A DNA stretch of 64,000 nt from Flavobacteriaceae bacterium (GTDB taxonomy: Bacteria > Bacteroidota > Bacteroidia > Flavobacteriales > Flavobacteriaceae). Position 1 is the first letter of the stretch; every line of letters starts with the position of its first letter. This document shows positions 23,082 through 31,849 of the stretch, piece by piece. A program made the position numbers and the translations under genes. The notes beneath the pieces were generated by a model. The model saw only the letters and a list, made by a program, of their open reading frames with translations. It was not told the DNA's origin and made no database searches. The stretch is from NCBI GenBank assembly GCA_028279515.1, contig JANQNQ010000002.1:248001-312000 (forward strand). The letters run 5' to 3'.

Positions 23082-25210
23082 TTGCTCTTTTTATCATCAC
23101 TGATTGTCCAAAAGAACCCAACAAAAAAGAATTGATCAGCGGCCGGACGTATGGCTTGTCGGTCAAATACTCCGTTGGCATTTGGGGTGTTGGCATAATT
23201 ATATCCAAACACATTTCGCGTACCCAACACATTGTTGATTGAGAAGTATAGTATTTTCTGTTGACTGATCAAATAGGCCCAATTGAAGCTAACACTATTA
23301 TACGTTTTGGTACGGTCACCCAAGAAATCGCTCGTATTTGGATTGGTATAAGGTCTTCCTGTCGCAAACGAATAACTAATACCCAATTGAGAACGCCATT
23401 TATCGACCCAATACTTACCTACCAGGGATAGATTGTGCTTAGAGGTAAAGGCGGGAGCTGCAGACTCTGGAAAATTTTGGTAGTTTCGCTCTGTATCCAA
23501 ATACGAATAACTCACCCAATAGTCCAAGTACTGGAAGCTCTTACTATCTCTCCAAAAGACATCAAGACCTTTGGCAAAACCATCACCAGTGCTGGAAAAA
23601 TTGGCCTCTGGACCAGCAAACTGAGTGTCGAACTTGACGAGGTCATCATACTTCTTGTAATAGGTCTCTGCCCGAAATATACGTCCGTCTTTTGAGTATT
23701 GGTAATTTAGCAAGAAGTGTTCGGCTCTTTCTGAAGAAAAGTCATTGTAAAACTTTAAGTATTCGTTTCGCGGGGTTTGATAAAAGTTTCCGTAGGCCAT
23801 GGATATCTGAGCATCTTCTCCTGTCTTGTAAGCGAGCGAAAGCCTTGGCGATACAGTAAAATCCTGAAGCAATTCTGAGTAGGAAGCCCTAACCCCAACT
23901 TTGGCCGCCAAATCGTTCGAGAAAAAGATATCAGATTCTACGAACGTAGCAGCAATGTTATTGTTAAAGCTTGTTCTGAAGTCCGTTTGAGAATCCCTGA
24001 AATCTTCCGTAAAATCAGTGATGAAATATTCAGCGCCAAACTGAAGTTTAAAACGATTGCTGAACGACTTCTTCAATTTACTTTTAAAGTGGAAGGAATG
24101 TTGCGTATCGTCAACTTTTCCATCTTGAATATTCACATCGGTGTGATCCATGGTGAAACCGACACCCGAACTCCATACCCAATCTCCTTCAAAGAACCCT
24201 TTATAACTTGAATTTAGGTAGAAGTTTTTATTGCTCAACCCAAAACGGAAGCCGTCTGACAGATTGATATCGTCTTGCACCAGTTCAAAATTGGTATGGT
24301 CGAAAGCGGCGTAGAGTTTTACCAGTCCGTTGTTGACTTTATGTCTATAAACGGCTTCACCAGCCATCCCTTCGAAAGGTTTCTTCCAATCGTTTCTATC
24401 CTTGAAAACTTCAAGATAGGGTGCCAGATTGATGTATGAAGTGTTGATACTTAATGAGCTCTTTTCCCATTTTTTGGTGTGACCAACACCTCCACCAACA
24501 CTCATCAGCGAAATGTCGGTCTTTTCTTGATCAGGTTCGTCAATGGTGTTCAACAAGAGAACACTTGATAACGCCTGGCCATATTCGGCTGAATATCCAC
24601 CGGTGGAAAAAGTGATTCCTTTGAATAAAAAGGGAGAGTATCTTCCTCTAGTCGGAATATTATTAGTTGTGGGTGTAAACGGAGTAAATACACGAACGCC
24701 ATCAATAAATATCTGCGTTTCATCTGCTTCACCTCCTCTAACGAATAACCGCCCATCTTCTGCAACTGTGGCAGTCCCTGGAAGCGTTTGCAACGCTCCC
24801 ACAAAATCGCCCAAGGCACTGGCCGTCGTTACCACATCCAATGGATTAAGCACGGATACTTTTGCATTGTCGCCTGCCTCAAAGGTACCTGCCGAAAGTA
24901 CAACACTGTTCAAGGCGTTTACCTCTTCTTTAAGCGTTATGCTAAGGTTCTTCAGTTTTGATATATCTAGCGCCAATTGATACGTCTCATAAGACAAAAA
25001 AGAAACCACCAAGGTTTGTACCCCTGCTTCTTCTGTTTCAAAGCTAAAAGCTCCGTTCTCATCAGTAGAGGTTCCGTCATAGGTACCTTCTAGATAGATA
25101 TTGGCGCCCATGATAGGAAGGGTATTGGTATCGACTACTCGCCCAGAAATAGTGGTTTGTGCATAAAATGTGTTGGTGGTCAATAGAAATAAGAGCAGTA
25201 TTTTTTTCAT
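23063..25210 (-). CDS. TonB-dependent outer-membrane receptor with CarboxypepD_reg-like domain
   Basis: 715 residues from ATG 25210; the frame extends to 25276 but the signal peptide KKILLLFLLTTNTFYAQ starts here. Residues 20-95 are a CarboxypepD_reg-like domain (ISGRVVDTNTLPIMGANIYL), then the plug (SALGDFVGALQTLPGTATV; LFVRGGEADETQIFIDGV) and a beta-barrel ending FFFVGFFWTISD plus a short polar tail. No SusD partner is adjacent, so it is not a classical Sus pair. Its promoter carries LytTR-type direct repeats in the same arrangement as the neighbouring kinase operon, suggesting it is a target of that system. Ligand unknown. Confidence 0.9.
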   Translation of the reverse strand: MKKILLLFLLTTNTFYAQTTISGRVVDTNTLPIMGANIYLEGTYDGTSTDENGAFSFETEEAGVQTLVVSFLSYETYQLALDISKLKNLSITLKEEVNALNSVVLSAGTFEAGDNAKVSVLNPLDVVTTASALGDFVGALQTLPGTATVAEDGRLFVRGGEADETQIFIDGVRVFTPFTPTTNNIPTRGRYSPFLFKGITFSTGGYSAEYGQALSSVLLLNTIDEPDQEKTDISLMSVGGGVGHTKKWEKSSLSINTSYINLAPYLEVFKDRNDWKKPFEGMAGEAVYRHKVNNGLVKLYAAFDHTNFELVQDDINLSDGFRFGLSNKNFYLNSSYKGFFEGDWVWSSGVGFTMDHTDVNIQDGKVDDTQHSFHFKSKLKKSFSNRFKLQFGAEYFITDFTEDFRDSQTDFRTSFNNNIAATFVESDIFFSNDLAAKVGVRASYSELLQDFTVSPRLSLAYKTGEDAQISMAYGNFYQTPRNEYLKFYNDFSSERAEHFLLNYQYSKDGRIFRAETYYKKYDDLVKFDTQFAGPEANFSSTGDGFAKGLDVFWRDSKSFQYLDYWVSYSYLDTERNYQNFPESAAPAFTSKHNLSLVGKYWVDKWRSQLGISYSFATGRPYTNPNTSDFLGDRTKTYNSVSFNWAYLISQQKILYFSINNVLGTRNVFGYNYANTPNANGVFDRQAIRPAADQFFFVGFFWTISDDKKSNQLDNL

Positions 25211-25230
25211 TTGTTCGTTTTTTGATAACT

Positions 25231-25301
25231 CAAAATTGCGAACAACAAACTTGCGATCATAAAAAAAAGGACCCAACTGTCAAAACCATAGGACGAATTG
25301 A
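25231..25301 (-). promoter_or_regulatory. LytTR-type operator and -7 box of the TonB receptor gene
   Basis: On the minus strand TCAATTCGTCC (25291-25301) and ACAGTTGGGTC (25270-25280), period 21 bp, then 31 nt, then CAATTTTG (25231-25238). The proximal half-site matches the LytTR consensus; the distal one is degenerate. Spacing equals that of the TPR-kinase operon. Confidence 0.6.
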
Positions 25302-25393
25302 AATGAGCTTGTTTTTAAAGGTGCCTAACAATTTGTTACGGTTTTACCCTGTTATATCGTTTTTTGTTATATTGTACGGCCTAAATCGATTGA

Positions 25394-26071
25394 ATGACCC
25401 AAATTACCCTTAAACACTCTACACAATTTACCCTACTTTTTGTGCTCATCGTTATTGCCGAAGTACTCTGTACCACGTTTGAGGAACTCGCCATTTTTGA
25501 GTTTGGTGTAAAGCCAATGATCATGACTTCACTGATCGGATATTTTATATACCATAGTGCCCATGTTGAAAAAAAAGTAAGGTATCAGATGATCTTTGCT
25601 ATGATATGTTCGCTGGTTGGCGACATTTTTATGATGTTTAGCTTTAGAGCTCCGATCTATTTTATATTGGGTATCCTCTTTTTTCTGATTACTCATATCG
25701 TGTATACCGTCATATTCATTGCCAACAATGATGTGAAGCTAAATCGACTACTTCCCTTTATGTTTGTAGGCGTGATCTATGCTTCATATTTGCTCAATTT
25801 AATGTTTGTAAATCTGGGTGAAATGTTTATTCCTGTGACCATCTATATGATTGTTATTCTTGCGATGGCCCAAACAGCCTTTCTGCGAAAGGAGCGCGTC
25901 AATCAGATAAGCTATCGATTGGTACTTTTCGGTGCTTTGTTATTTTTATTATCAGATAGCATTATAGCGATCAATCGATTTCACGAAAGTGTGCCTTATT
26001 CAGGACTTTGGGTCATGACCACCTATGCGGCCGCACAGTATCTCATTATGAGAGGAATATTGAGGCAATAA
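25394..26071 (+). CDS. YhhN/lysoplasmalogenase-like membrane protein 1
   Basis: 225 residues, about eight membrane segments, no soluble domain. It carries the family's signature motifs: SLVGDIFMMF after segment 3 and LLSDSIIAINRF after segment 7. The YhhN/TMEM86 family hydrolyses the vinyl-ether bond of lysoplasmalogens in animals; the bacterial role is less clear. This is the first of four tandem paralogues on the plus strand and the only one that keeps the SDS motif with aspartate. It may be the ancestral, catalytically intact copy. Confidence 0.75.
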   Translation: MTQITLKHSTQFTLLFVLIVIAEVLCTTFEELAIFEFGVKPMIMTSLIGYFIYHSAHVEKKVRYQMIFAMICSLVGDIFMMFSFRAPIYFILGILFFLITHIVYTVIFIANNDVKLNRLLPFMFVGVIYASYLLNLMFVNLGEMFIPVTIYMIVILAMAQTAFLRKERVNQISYRLVLFGALLFLLSDSIIAINRFHESVPYSGLWVMTTYAAAQYLIMRGILRQ

Positions 26072-26150
26072 CCTCAGAAAAGTAAAGTCAATGTATGAAT
26101 CATTTTTAGTATATTCGTTTAATAAGTGAACTAACCTTCCAAACCGCTAC

Positions 26151-26885
26151 ATGTCACCTAATAAGAGATTTACAATTGTTTTTTTTACAATTCTGCTCAT
26201 TGATATCATTTGTAGCAATGTTGACTCTTTTCATATTTTCAGAACCCTTAGCAAACCAGGCATTACGGCCTCTCTAATGGCTTTCTTTTACATTGAAAGC
26301 GATCACATAGAACGCAAGACTCGTAACTTTACCTTATATACACTGGCCTTCTTGATGATGGGAGACATTGCCTTCTTAGAGTTCGAAGACCCGCTGTTCT
26401 TTTTGATCGGGTTCGGTATTTTTGGTCTGGCCAACTTCTGTTACTTTATGGTCTTTAGAACGAAAATGACCTTTGATCTCGATAGAGTCATTCCATTCAT
26501 GGTGGTAACTCTATTCTACGTGCTTACCATCCTTTACTTCATGTATGAAGGATTAGGCAAACTCTTTTTACCTGTATTGATCTATATGGCCTTGGTGCTG
26601 AACATGATTCAGGCAGCCTATTTAAGAAACAAAAAGGCGAACAAGAGAAGTTTTGTCTTGGTATTCTTAGGATCAGTGTTATTTGTTTTGTCTGAATCTA
26701 TGATCGGGCTCTCTAAATTCTATCAGCCACTGCCTTATGAAGACGTTTTCATCATGTTGTTTTATGGCTTGGGTCACTTTTTCATCATACAAGGTATCTT
26801 GGCAGAAGATCCGTTATCCAAGGATACGAACTATTTGAAAGAAGCCCTTGAAAGGATAGACAATGAAAATGACCTTAGTAACTAA
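26151..26885 (+). CDS. YhhN-like membrane protein 2
   Basis: 244 residues, eight predicted membrane segments. Motif positions as in copy 1: MMGDIAFLEF and VLSESMIGLSKF, the latter with Glu instead of Asp. It has a polar C-terminal tail of about 25 residues (KEALERIDNENDLSN) absent from copy 1. It resembles copy 4 most (both have SES..GLSKFY and a YMYEGLGKLFLPV or YMYDNLGDMLIPM segment). Spacing to copy 3 is 11 nt, so copies 2 and 3 are probably co-transcribed. Substrate and direction of any reaction unknown. Confidence 0.72.
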   Translation: MSPNKRFTIVFFTILLIDIICSNVDSFHIFRTLSKPGITASLMAFFYIESDHIERKTRNFTLYTLAFLMMGDIAFLEFEDPLFFLIGFGIFGLANFCYFMVFRTKMTFDLDRVIPFMVVTLFYVLTILYFMYEGLGKLFLPVLIYMALVLNMIQAAYLRNKKANKRSFVLVFLGSVLFVLSESMIGLSKFYQPLPYEDVFIMLFYGLGHFFIIQGILAEDPLSKDTNYLKEALERIDNENDLSN

Positions 26886-26896
26886 AGAATTGCTCT

Positions 26897-27574
26897 ATGA
26901 GATCAGATCGATTCTTCATCCTTATTTTCTTGAGCATCCTATCTGTTGACATTGCCCTGAACAACACTCCTTATCTGTTTGACTACCGATATATTACGAA
27001 ACCTTTCGTCATCTTTTCTTTGATTGTCTATTTTTCATTCAATAGTTTAGCCCTTTCTAACAGGGTTCGCGCGTATGTTTTTGCTGCGCTCGTGTTTCTA
27101 TTTATTGGTGATTTTTTCATCTTACAAGATACCGAAATGCTCTTTTTAGCCTTGGGAATGATCTCATTCATTTGTGCCAAGATCATGTATGCCCTTGCTT
27201 TTTCGTATCGAAAGAGACATACCTTCAAACGCGCCATCCCTTATTTGATCTTTGCTTTCGCGTATTGTACCATATTACTCTACTTCATCATAAATTCAAT
27301 CGGAAAACTTTGGCTACCAGTCACGGCTTATATGCTCGCTACACTTTACATGATCAAAATGGCCTATTTACGCCACCGAAAAGTGAACAATTTGAGCTTT
27401 TATTTGGTTATGATAGGCTGCGCCTTGTTTTTAATGGGTGAAACGGTTTCGGCAATCAATCGTTATTACACTCCGCTTGCCCATAAAAATGTAACCATAA
27501 TGCTTTGTTACGCTTTGGGGCAATTATTTATTATAAAGGGAGTGATCTCAGAGGTTCGAAAAGTTTCGAAGTAA
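26897..27574 (+). CDS. YhhN-like membrane protein 3
   Basis: 225 residues, eight predicted membrane segments. Motif 1 is LFIGDFFILQD and motif 2 LMGETVSAINRY: serine is replaced by glycine and aspartate by glutamate, so the second catalytic-type motif is altered. AINRY resembles copy 1, while other parts are diverged. It starts 11 nt after copy 2. Like all four copies it keeps the conserved proline-rich turn (KLWLPVTAYMLATLYMIKMAYLRHRKVN; core WLPVTAYMLATLYM). Confidence 0.72.
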   Translation: MRSDRFFILIFLSILSVDIALNNTPYLFDYRYITKPFVIFSLIVYFSFNSLALSNRVRAYVFAALVFLFIGDFFILQDTEMLFLALGMISFICAKIMYALAFSYRKRHTFKRAIPYLIFAFAYCTILLYFIINSIGKLWLPVTAYMLATLYMIKMAYLRHRKVNNLSFYLVMIGCALFLMGETVSAINRYYTPLAHKNVTIMLCYALGQLFIIKGVISEVRKVSK

Positions 27575-27643
27575 GTTATTTTTCTTATATTAGCCTCACC
27601 CCAACGACCTATCACTCAAACCAATAAATATGCAAACAAGTTA

Positions 27644-28354
27644 ATGAAGCATGGCAAGATCTTTACGCTAATTTTTTTCACCATACTCATTATCGACATC
27701 CTCTTTAGTAATATTGAATGGCTAAGGGAATTTAGGATGTTTTCTAAACCGAGTATCATGGTCTCCCTTTTGGTTTATTTCTACTTAAACAGTAAATATA
27801 TCAACCAGCAGGAACGGTGGTTTATTCTGGCCTCGTTGGCTTTGTTGCTATTGGGAGACATAGCCTTGCTAAATTTTTATAGTTCGTTGTGGTTTACTCT
27901 AGGATTTGTCTGTGTTATGCTGGCCAATGTCACCTATTCACTAGCCTTTAGGAACAAGGTAATATACAATATCGATCGCCTGATTCCCTTTTGGGTCATC
28001 ATACTTCTTTACTGTATTGTTATCATCTACTATATGTACGACAACTTAGGGGATATGTTGATTCCTATGGTCATTTTTATGCTGATCGCGTTAAACATGA
28101 CGCAAACCGTTTTTTTACGATATGGAGTGGTTAGCAAAAGAAGTTTTTACATGGTATTTATTGGTGCCATCTTTTTCATTGCTTCGGAAAGTATTGCGGG
28201 TCTAAGTAAATTCTATAGACCGCTTTGGCTTGAAAATGTCACCAACATTGGTTTTTATGCCATCGGACAATTTTTAATCGTGAAGGGCGTATTGGCCAAT
28301 TACTGTACTGTTCCTCTTAAAAAAACCGATCCATCGATTCAGGTAACTCGCTAG
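27644..28354 (+). CDS. YhhN-like membrane protein 4
   Basis: 236 residues, eight predicted membrane segments. Motif 1 LLLGDIALLNF, motif 2 IASESIAGLSKFY (Glu for Asp as in copy 2). An ATG two codons into a run after AGTTA is the chosen start; opening KHGKIFTLIFFTILIIDILF parallels the start of copies 2 and 3 (RFTIVFFTILLIDII, RFFILIFLSILSVDIA). It ends the tandem series; a convergent NDH-2 gene follows after 31 nt. Confidence 0.72.
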   Translation: MKHGKIFTLIFFTILIIDILFSNIEWLREFRMFSKPSIMVSLLVYFYLNSKYINQQERWFILASLALLLLGDIALLNFYSSLWFTLGFVCVMLANVTYSLAFRNKVIYNIDRLIPFWVIILLYCIVIIYYMYDNLGDMLIPMVIFMLIALNMTQTVFLRYGVVSKRSFYMVFIGAIFFIASESIAGLSKFYRPLWLENVTNIGFYAIGQFLIVKGVLANYCTVPLKKTDPSIQVTR

Positions 28355-28385
28355 CCCTACGATCAGCTCCTCGAAGTCGTGTTTT

Positions 28386-29702
28386 TCAACTACTCACTTG
28401 TTGCCGCTGCTCAACTTTTTGTAGCATCTTTTTGTGCTTATAAGGCCTGATGATCAATCTTGCTTCTCTATCAAAACGAACGTAGTTGTATACCCAATTG
28501 ATGAACACTACCATTCTGTTTCTAAATCCGATCAAAAAGAAAAGGTGCACAAACATCCAAACGAACCATGCAAACACGCCTTGAAACTTGAAAGAAGGAA
28601 GGTCTACCACTGCTTTGTTTCTTCCGACGGTAGCCATAGACCCCTTATCTTTATATTTAAACGGCTTCATGGTTTTGCCGTCGATCTTTCTCAATAAATT
28701 CTTGCCGAGCTGTGTTCCTTGCTGTATTGCTGGCTGGGCCATCATAGGGTGCCCGTCTGGAAACTGCTCATCTGTCATACACGCAATGTCTCCGATAGCG
28801 TAAATGCCCTCATATCCCTGCACTTCATTAAAACTATTGACGCACAACCTATTGCCTCTTGCCAATAGGTCTTTTGCCTCCAGCCCTTTGATGACGGCAC
28901 CTTGTACCCCTGCCGCCCAAATAAGAGTGGCCGTTTCAAACGAAATGTCGGTATTGGTGGTTGCCAAATGACCATCATAATCTTCCACTCTTACATTTTT
29001 CCAAACATGTACACCAAGCTCTTGTAAATAGTCCTCGGCTCCTTGAGATGCTTTTTCACTCATAGCCGGTAAAACACGATCGCTTCCCTGAACCAGGTTG
29101 ATGCTTACACGTCTAATGTCAAGATCTGGATAATCTTTTGGGAGGATTCCCTTTTTGATTTCGGCTAATGCACCAGCTAACTCAACGCCCGTTGGCCCTG
29201 CGCCTACAATCACGAAATTCATCAACGCGTCACGCTCATTTAGGTCGTCATTGAGAAGTGCTTCCTCAAAGTTCTCAAGAATCAGACTTCGTAAGTTCAA
29301 CGATTGCGGAATCGTCTTCATTTGCATACTGTTTGCCTGTATCTTTTTGTTTCCGAAGAAATTGGTCTTCGATCCAGTAGCGATAACTAAATGATCGTAC
29401 TTAAGATCTCCAATATTCGTTGATATCGTAAAGCTTTCAGGGTGAATTTCTTCTACCTCAGCCAATCTAAAAAAGAAATTGGGATAGTCCTTGAGTATTT
29501 TTCTAATCGGATAAGCAATTGAATCCGGTTCGAGACCTCCTGTAGAAACTTGATATAAAAGGGGTTGAAAAGTATGATAATTATGTTTGTCTAGTAGTAC
29601 TACTTGTACTTCCTTTTTCCCTAGTTGTTTTGCCAACGAGATTCCTGCAAAACCACCGCCTATGATCACGATTCTAGGGAAACTAGTTCGTGGAATATTC
29701 AT
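28386..29702 (-). CDS. Type II NADH dehydrogenase (NDH-2) family oxidoreductase
   Basis: 438 residues. FAD-binding Rossmann motif IVIIGGGFAGISLAKQLG at the N-terminus, second nucleotide motif FVIVGAGPTGVELAGALAE around 165-183, FAD-contact AIGDIACM near 300, and a C-terminal hydrophobic hairpin (FAWFVWMFVHLFFLIGF; MVVFINWVYNYV) for membrane attachment. It oxidises NADH and reduces menaquinone without pumping protons, at the cytoplasmic face of the inner membrane. Monocistronic, with a TAnnTTTG box 17 nt before the ATG. Confidence 0.9.
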   Translation of the reverse strand: MNIPRTSFPRIVIIGGGFAGISLAKQLGKKEVQVVLLDKHNYHTFQPLLYQVSTGGLEPDSIAYPIRKILKDYPNFFFRLAEVEEIHPESFTISTNIGDLKYDHLVIATGSKTNFFGNKKIQANSMQMKTIPQSLNLRSLILENFEEALLNDDLNERDALMNFVIVGAGPTGVELAGALAEIKKGILPKDYPDLDIRRVSINLVQGSDRVLPAMSEKASQGAEDYLQELGVHVWKNVRVEDYDGHLATTNTDISFETATLIWAAGVQGAVIKGLEAKDLLARGNRLCVNSFNEVQGYEGIYAIGDIACMTDEQFPDGHPMMAQPAIQQGTQLGKNLLRKIDGKTMKPFKYKDKGSMATVGRNKAVVDLPSFKFQGVFAWFVWMFVHLFFLIGFRNRMVVFINWVYNYVRFDREARLIIRPYKHKKMLQKVEQRQQVSS

Positions 29703-29718
29703 ACATTGTAATTTGTAA

Positions 29719-29726
29719 CAAAAATA
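29719..29726 (-). promoter_or_regulatory. -7 box of the NDH-2 gene
   Basis: On the minus strand TATTTTTG, an exact TAnnTTTG match, 16 nt from the ATG at 29702. No clear -33 element. Confidence 0.5.
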
Positions 29727-29827
29727 CGGCTTCCCTAGATGTTTTCATCGTTTAATGATAAATATTTTGATGAATTTTGTAACATATACTACATCGAAGC
29801 TACTTACCATAAAACAACTGACCATTA

Positions 29828-30322
29828 GTGACCAAAGAGCTAGAACATAGTTTTGTTACAGAGTTAGAACGACATCAGAACATCGTTCACAAAGTCTGTA
29901 GAATTTATACAAACGATCGCGATTCGCACAACGACCTCTTTCAAGAGATCACCATCCAATTATGGAAGGCTTTCCCAAAGTTTAGAGGGGATTCTAAGTT
30001 TAGTACTTGGATGTATCGCGTGGCTTTGAACACCGCCATTACCTTATACAGAAAATCGAAGCGAAGAATCAACACGCAAGAGATTGACAGCATTCAATTT
30101 AAGATTAAAGCTGATGAGTATGATGACACGCAAGAACAACAATTGAAAGTAATGTATAAGGCAATAAAGCAACTAAGTGATATAGAAAAGGCATTGGTCT
30201 TTTTATACTTAGAAGACAAAGATTACAGAGAAATCTCCCAAACCCTGGGTATTACTGAAGTAAATGCTCGCGTGAAGATGAATCGGATCAAAACGAAATT
30301 AAAGACGATCTTAAATCCTTGA
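29828..30322 (+). CDS. ECF-type RNA polymerase sigma factor
   Basis: 164 residues, GTG start. Region 2: HQNIVHKVCRIYTNDRDSHNDLFQEITIQLWKAF (core DSHNDLFQEITIQLW) and FRGDSKFSTWMYRVALNTAI. Region 4: IEKALVFLYLEDKDYREISQTLGITEVNARVKMNRIK (core DYREISQTLGITEVNAR). The downstream gene begins 2 nt after the stop and encodes a four-helix membrane protein, a position usually held by an anti-sigma factor. Target promoters not identified here. Confidence 0.92.
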   Translation: MTKELEHSFVTELERHQNIVHKVCRIYTNDRDSHNDLFQEITIQLWKAFPKFRGDSKFSTWMYRVALNTAITLYRKSKRRINTQEIDSIQFKIKADEYDDTQEQQLKVMYKAIKQLSDIEKALVFLYLEDKDYREISQTLGITEVNARVKMNRIKTKLKTILNP

Positions 30323-30324
30323 TT

Positions 30325-30954
30325 ATGGATGAATTAGAATTATTAAAGAAAGACTGGAAAGAACAGGGTGATAAATACCCGAAGCTTTCGTACAACGAAC
30401 TATATAAGATGATCCTCAAAAAGTCATCGTCCATTGTCAAATGGATCTTTATCATAAGTATCATTGAATTGCTGTTTTGGCCCGTGTTGGATGGCTTGTT
30501 TAAACTATTCGGATTTAGACCTCAGGTAGAAATTCCGTTTTATACTGAGATCATCATTGGTCTCAATACCATCTTCTATCCAGTGATTCTATACTTCATC
30601 TATAAGTTTTACAAGAATTACAAGATGATCTCGGTGACTGACTCGGCTAAGGAGTTGATCGAAAATATTTTGAAAACACGCCGTACTACGAAACAATATG
30701 TTTGGTTCAATATTTCCTTTTTCTTCTTGGCAAGTTGTTTCTTATATGTGATGATGTTCTTGTACGACCCGCAATTTTCCAAATTTGTGAATGGAGAGAC
30801 TTCTACCTTGAAACTTGTTGTCATGGTATTATCTATCCTCTTCTTTATTACGCTATTCGTTGCGGTTATTTGGGGAGTCTATCAGTTAATTTATGGTACT
30901 CTCTTACGACGACTTAATAAGAATTACAAAGAGTTGAAACAAATGAATCTATAA
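30325..30954 (+). CDS. Four-helix membrane protein paired with the ECF sigma factor
   Basis: 209 residues from the ATG at 30325; a TTG two codons upstream overlaps the sigma stop. A cytoplasmic N-terminus of about 38 residues (ELLKKDWKEQGDKYPKLSYNEL, core LLKKDWKEQG) precedes membrane segments at about 40-58, 71-92, 127-150 and 166-190. No zinc-finger or FecR-type anti-sigma motif is visible. The N-terminal segment resembles that of other Bacteroidota proteins following ECF sigma factors, so it may hold the sigma factor at the membrane. This is inferred from position. Confidence 0.7.
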   Translation: MDELELLKKDWKEQGDKYPKLSYNELYKMILKKSSSIVKWIFIISIIELLFWPVLDGLFKLFGFRPQVEIPFYTEIIIGLNTIFYPVILYFIYKFYKNYKMISVTDSAKELIENILKTRRTTKQYVWFNISFFFLASCFLYVMMFLYDPQFSKFVNGETSTLKLVVMVLSILFFITLFVAVIWGVYQLIYGTLLRRLNKNYKELKQMNL

Positions 30955-30956
30955 AA

Positions 30957-30981
30957 AAAAAGAGGCCTTGAGCCTCTTTTC
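30957..30981. terminator. Bidirectional terminator
   Basis: AAAAGAGGC / GCCTCTTTT with loop CTTGA between convergent genes, flanked by A and T runs on both sides. Confidence 0.85.
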
Positions 30982-30998
30982 TTTTTTTAATGTTTTTC

Positions 30999-31802
30999 TT
31001 AATAGCCCCATCTTCTGGACTTGTTTAATTCTTCCATGGCTACCAGTTCTTCTTCTGGAATCACCTTTAAAAAGGATGGATGTTGCTCAATAGCGAATTC
31101 GATCTTCTCTACAATTTCTTCAATGGATTCATTTTCGTAATCAATATCTAGTGGCTTCTTGATCTCCATAGACTGAAGAATCCCTTTTTTCTTTATACGA
31201 AGTCCTTTTTTGTCAAAAGAACGCCTGAAGCCGTCGATAACGATAGGTATTACCAAAGGTTTGTATTGCTTGATGATATGCGCCGTTCCTTTTCTGATCG
31301 GCTTAAACGGTTTGGTCGTACCCTGCGGAAAAGTGATAACCCATCCATCATTGAGAGCCACCCCAATATTATCGGTATCATTAAAATTCACATCACGCTT
31401 TATATCCTGCCCCTTCTCTCTCCAAGTTCTTTCAACTGTTACAGCCCCAGCATATGCCATGATCCTGGCTAACAATCCGGCCTTCATCGTCTCTTTAGCC
31501 GCTACATAATAAATATTCAATTTCGGATGCCAAAGGTACCCGACATTTTTTATGTTGTCGACCCGTCCGCTCAGTCCAGCATTGAATACATGAAACATGG
31601 CCACCACATCAGCAAAATAGGTCTGGTGGTTTGATACAAACAGGACATTGGTATCGGGGAGCTCTCTAAAAATCTCAGATCCTTCGATCTGGAGTTGATT
31701 AAACCCACGATAGCGCTGATGGGTCATAAGTCCGAAGATTCTTATAAGCCATTTTTTCAAGAACAATATATGTCCAAAAGGATTCGTCTTAAATAATCCC
31801 AT
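30999..31802 (-). CDS. 1-acyl-sn-glycerol-3-phosphate acyltransferase (PlsC-like)
   Basis: 267 residues. Acyltransferase motif I reads SNHQTYFAD (H59 ... D65, one residue longer than the usual HX4D, a variant I have seen in flavobacterial members). Motif III is FPQGTTKPF with Gln for Glu in FPEGT. A membrane-associating N-terminus (ILFLKKWLIRIFGL) is present. It would acylate lysophosphatidic acid or a related lipid in phospholipid synthesis. Gap of 47 nt to the CoA pyrophosphatase gene upstream; possibly co-transcribed. Confidence 0.82.
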   Translation of the reverse strand: MGLFKTNPFGHILFLKKWLIRIFGLMTHQRYRGFNQLQIEGSEIFRELPDTNVLFVSNHQTYFADVVAMFHVFNAGLSGRVDNIKNVGYLWHPKLNIYYVAAKETMKAGLLARIMAYAGAVTVERTWREKGQDIKRDVNFNDTDNIGVALNDGWVITFPQGTTKPFKPIRKGTAHIIKQYKPLVIPIVIDGFRRSFDKKGLRIKKKGILQSMEIKKPLDIDYENESIEEIVEKIEFAIEQHPSFLKVIPEEELVAMEELNKSRRWGY

Positions 31803-31849
31803 ACTTCGTTTTAAATTAAAGCGAACTGCAAAGTTACAAAATCGCCCGT

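Noticed and set aside
24543-24980. 145-codon frame opposite the TonB receptor
   Set aside because: Antisense shadow of the plug region; no signal, domain or promoter.
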